DNA of 8,089 nucleotides from Candidatus Heimdallarchaeota archaeon (lineage in GTDB: Archaea; Asgardarchaeota; Heimdallarchaeia; Heimdallarchaeales; Kariarchaeaceae), in contig JAAFKL010000446.1 of the NCBI GenBank assembly GCA_021399405.1, forward strand, positions 1 through 8,089, given 5' to 3'. Below are positions 6,984 to 8,089 of the stretch, one piece after another. The translations under genes and the position numbers were made by a program. Position 1 is the stretch's first letter. Each line of letters opens with the position of its first letter. The notes under the pieces were generated by a model, which saw only the letters and a program-made list of their open reading frames with translations, did no database searches and was not told the DNA's origin.

Positions 6984-7676
6984 ATGTCGATTGAAAAAAA
7001 ATGTTGTTATTTATATATAGATCCCCTATGTCTTATATTAGTGAATACTAAAGGTAAATCAACAAATACTGACTCAGATAGAAATATTACAACATATGGT
7101 TTTCTCCCTTTGTTAATCATCATTATATTAGTAATTATTTGGGGAATTGGTGCGATTTTGTGGGCTATGTTGTTTATTGTAAACATAATGACAACTGCGA
7201 TTGGGGGATTCGTTTTTGTACTCATTGACGGGCCATTCATATTAGTAGATGCAATTTTGGTCTGGATATGGCATGTAGTGATAAATTATTTTACACGAGA
7301 TTCTTGGTTTAACTGGTTAAACAATTTATACCTACTAATCATCCTATTTACAGTAAATGAAGTACAATTAATAATCGAGAGAAAATCATTTCGAGGTTCA
7401 TACAGTTTTTCCAAACTGAAATCATCAATTACAAGAAAATTTAACGGACTTGCAGATTCACAATCTACTGCCACAATATGGAATGTAGGAGACATAATTC
7501 ATACTAAGGATTTGGAAAAGGGTATGACAGTTTTGCTCAACAATCCTTATTCAAAAGTTAAAATTGTGTTAATCGAAAAATCAGGAAACATATTTGAAAT
7601 TTCTTATAAGACTTCAAGTGGTAGTTTAAGAAGTGATTTCTATAAGGGAAGGGATGAATTTGAATTTATTAGTTAA
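6984..7676 (+). CDS. Membrane protein with soluble C-terminal domain, unknown function
   Basis: I do not recognise a family for this 230-residue protein. After a polar N-terminus (1-38) that includes Cys7, Cys8 and Cys16, it has a long hydrophobic block at 39-103. The block is best read as two or three helices broken by an acidic turn (IDGP at 81-84; VDAI further on). Another helix follows at about 113-131. Residues 132-165 are basic and polar. The final 65 residues (WNVGDIIHTKDLEKGMTVLL onward) look like a small all-beta domain ending in the charged YKGRDEFEFIS, possibly SH3-like. That domain most likely lies in the cytosol next to the basic linker. The start is uncertain: no good Shine-Dalgarno precedes the ATG, and the true start could lie nearer the first helix. 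A T-run at 6950-6955 may mark its promoter or the end of the previous transcript. Confidence 0.7.
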   Translation: MSIEKKCCYLYIDPLCLILVNTKGKSTNTDSDRNITTYGFLPLLIIIILVIIWGIGAILWAMLFIVNIMTTAIGGFVFVLIDGPFILVDAILVWIWHVVINYFTRDSWFNWLNNLYLLIILFTVNEVQLIIERKSFRGSYSFSKLKSSITRKFNGLADSQSTATIWNVGDIIHTKDLEKGMTVLLNNPYSKVKIVLIEKSGNIFEISYKTSSGSLRSDFYKGRDEFEFIS

Positions 7677-7719
7677 ATAATTAAAATGATTAAATATAAT
7701 ATTGAAGGATGATATTGAA

Positions 7720-7732
7720 TTTTTAATTTTTT
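7720..7732 (+). terminator. T-rich transcription terminator
   Basis: TTTTTAATTTTTT lies about 45 bases after the stop of the plus-strand membrane-protein gene, in the 80-base gap between two convergent genes. Archaeal termination commonly uses such T-tracts without a hairpin, and none is seen here. Confidence 0.45.
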
Positions 7733-7756
7733 GAATATTTGATTGATATTTTGATT

Positions 7757-8083
7757 TTAAACAGGTCTGTAATCTGCCCAAATGACTGATGCTAACACTA
7801 TTGCACCAATTAAGGGTACAATAAATGAGAACATTACAATTATTTTGGGATCTTTCTCATACTTGACGTGCATGAATATCGCGGCAACCAGAGCTGCTTT
7901 GACGACGGCAAAAGTCAATAAGACTACAACTTTTCCCACGGATGTATCTAAGTATCCAATTCCAACTTCTATTACTGTAAGTACAGCAAGAGCGATGAAG
8001 ACCTTAAGATAAGTATCTGCCATGTCAATTGAATGACCTGACATTTCTGTTGTTTCTGTTGTTGTTTCTGTTACATTACTCAT
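7757..8083 (-). CDS. Cytochrome c oxidase subunit IV (heme-copper terminal oxidase)
   Basis: This is a small accessory subunit of an aerobic terminal oxidase in the cytoplasmic membrane. The 108 residues match the prokaryotic subunit IV family (COX4_pro, as in CyoD or CaaA-type oxidases). A polar N-terminus of about 23 residues is Thr/Glu-rich (NVTETTTETTE). Three helices follow at about 25-45, 50-73 and 81-103, with the family hallmark VKAALVAAIFMHVKYEKD at 61-78 on the second helix and its cytosolic end. The length is typical. It has no catalytic residues; the family is thought to help assemble or stabilise subunit I. It points leftward from the window edge with only 6 bases of upstream sequence, so the catalytic subunits are expected just to the right, with this gene last or nearly last in the cluster. 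The exact subtype of oxidase cannot be told from this subunit alone. Confidence 0.88.
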   Translation of the reverse strand: MSNVTETTTETTEMSGHSIDMADTYLKVFIALAVLTVIEVGIGYLDTSVGKVVVLLTFAVVKAALVAAIFMHVKYEKDPKIIVMFSFIVPLIGAIVLASVIWADYRPV

Positions 8084-8089
8084 AATTTA

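Overview
The window is AT-rich DNA, almost certainly from an archaeon and most plausibly an Asgard archaeon of the Heimdallarchaeia type. That placement is inferred and was not tested by any search. In its favour: archaeal TATA-like boxes lie about 23-36 bases before most starts, several genes look leaderless or short-leadered, and a strong Shine-Dalgarno appears only at the internal gene of an operon. Large surface proteins built from kelch or NHL propellers on Thr-rich stalks with a C-terminal membrane anchor, next to an aerobic respiration gene, also fit. Other aerobic archaeal groups are not excluded.

Layout, left to right. Bases 1-1993 (minus strand) hold a two-gene ABC exporter operon: the ATPase (1223-1993), then an ABC-2/NatB-like permease that starts at 1220 and runs off the left edge. 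A 323-base gap with a nested palindrome follows. Bases 2317-2655 (minus) encode a small three-helix membrane protein with no recognised family. Bases 2848-4149 (minus) encode a secreted six-blade kelch propeller with a Thr-rich stalk and C-terminal anchor. Diverging from it, 4547-5809 (plus) encodes a six-blade NHL propeller of the same overall design.

Bases 5978-6880 (plus) encode a cytosolic protein of the family often labelled 'quinate 5-dehydrogenase', a name with weak support. Bases 6984-7676 (plus) encode a membrane protein with a soluble C-terminal domain, not recognised. At the right edge, converging on it, 7757-8083 (minus) is subunit IV of a heme-copper terminal oxidase, probably the distal end of an oxidase cluster outside the window.

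Functionally the window is a set of small independent units. The one clear molecular partnership is the ABC ATPase with its permease. The two divergent propeller genes look like a matched pair of surface proteins. I see no CRISPR array, insertion sequence, rRNA or tRNA, and no convincing new multi-gene system; the divergent propeller pair is the best candidate for a shared, undescribed role.
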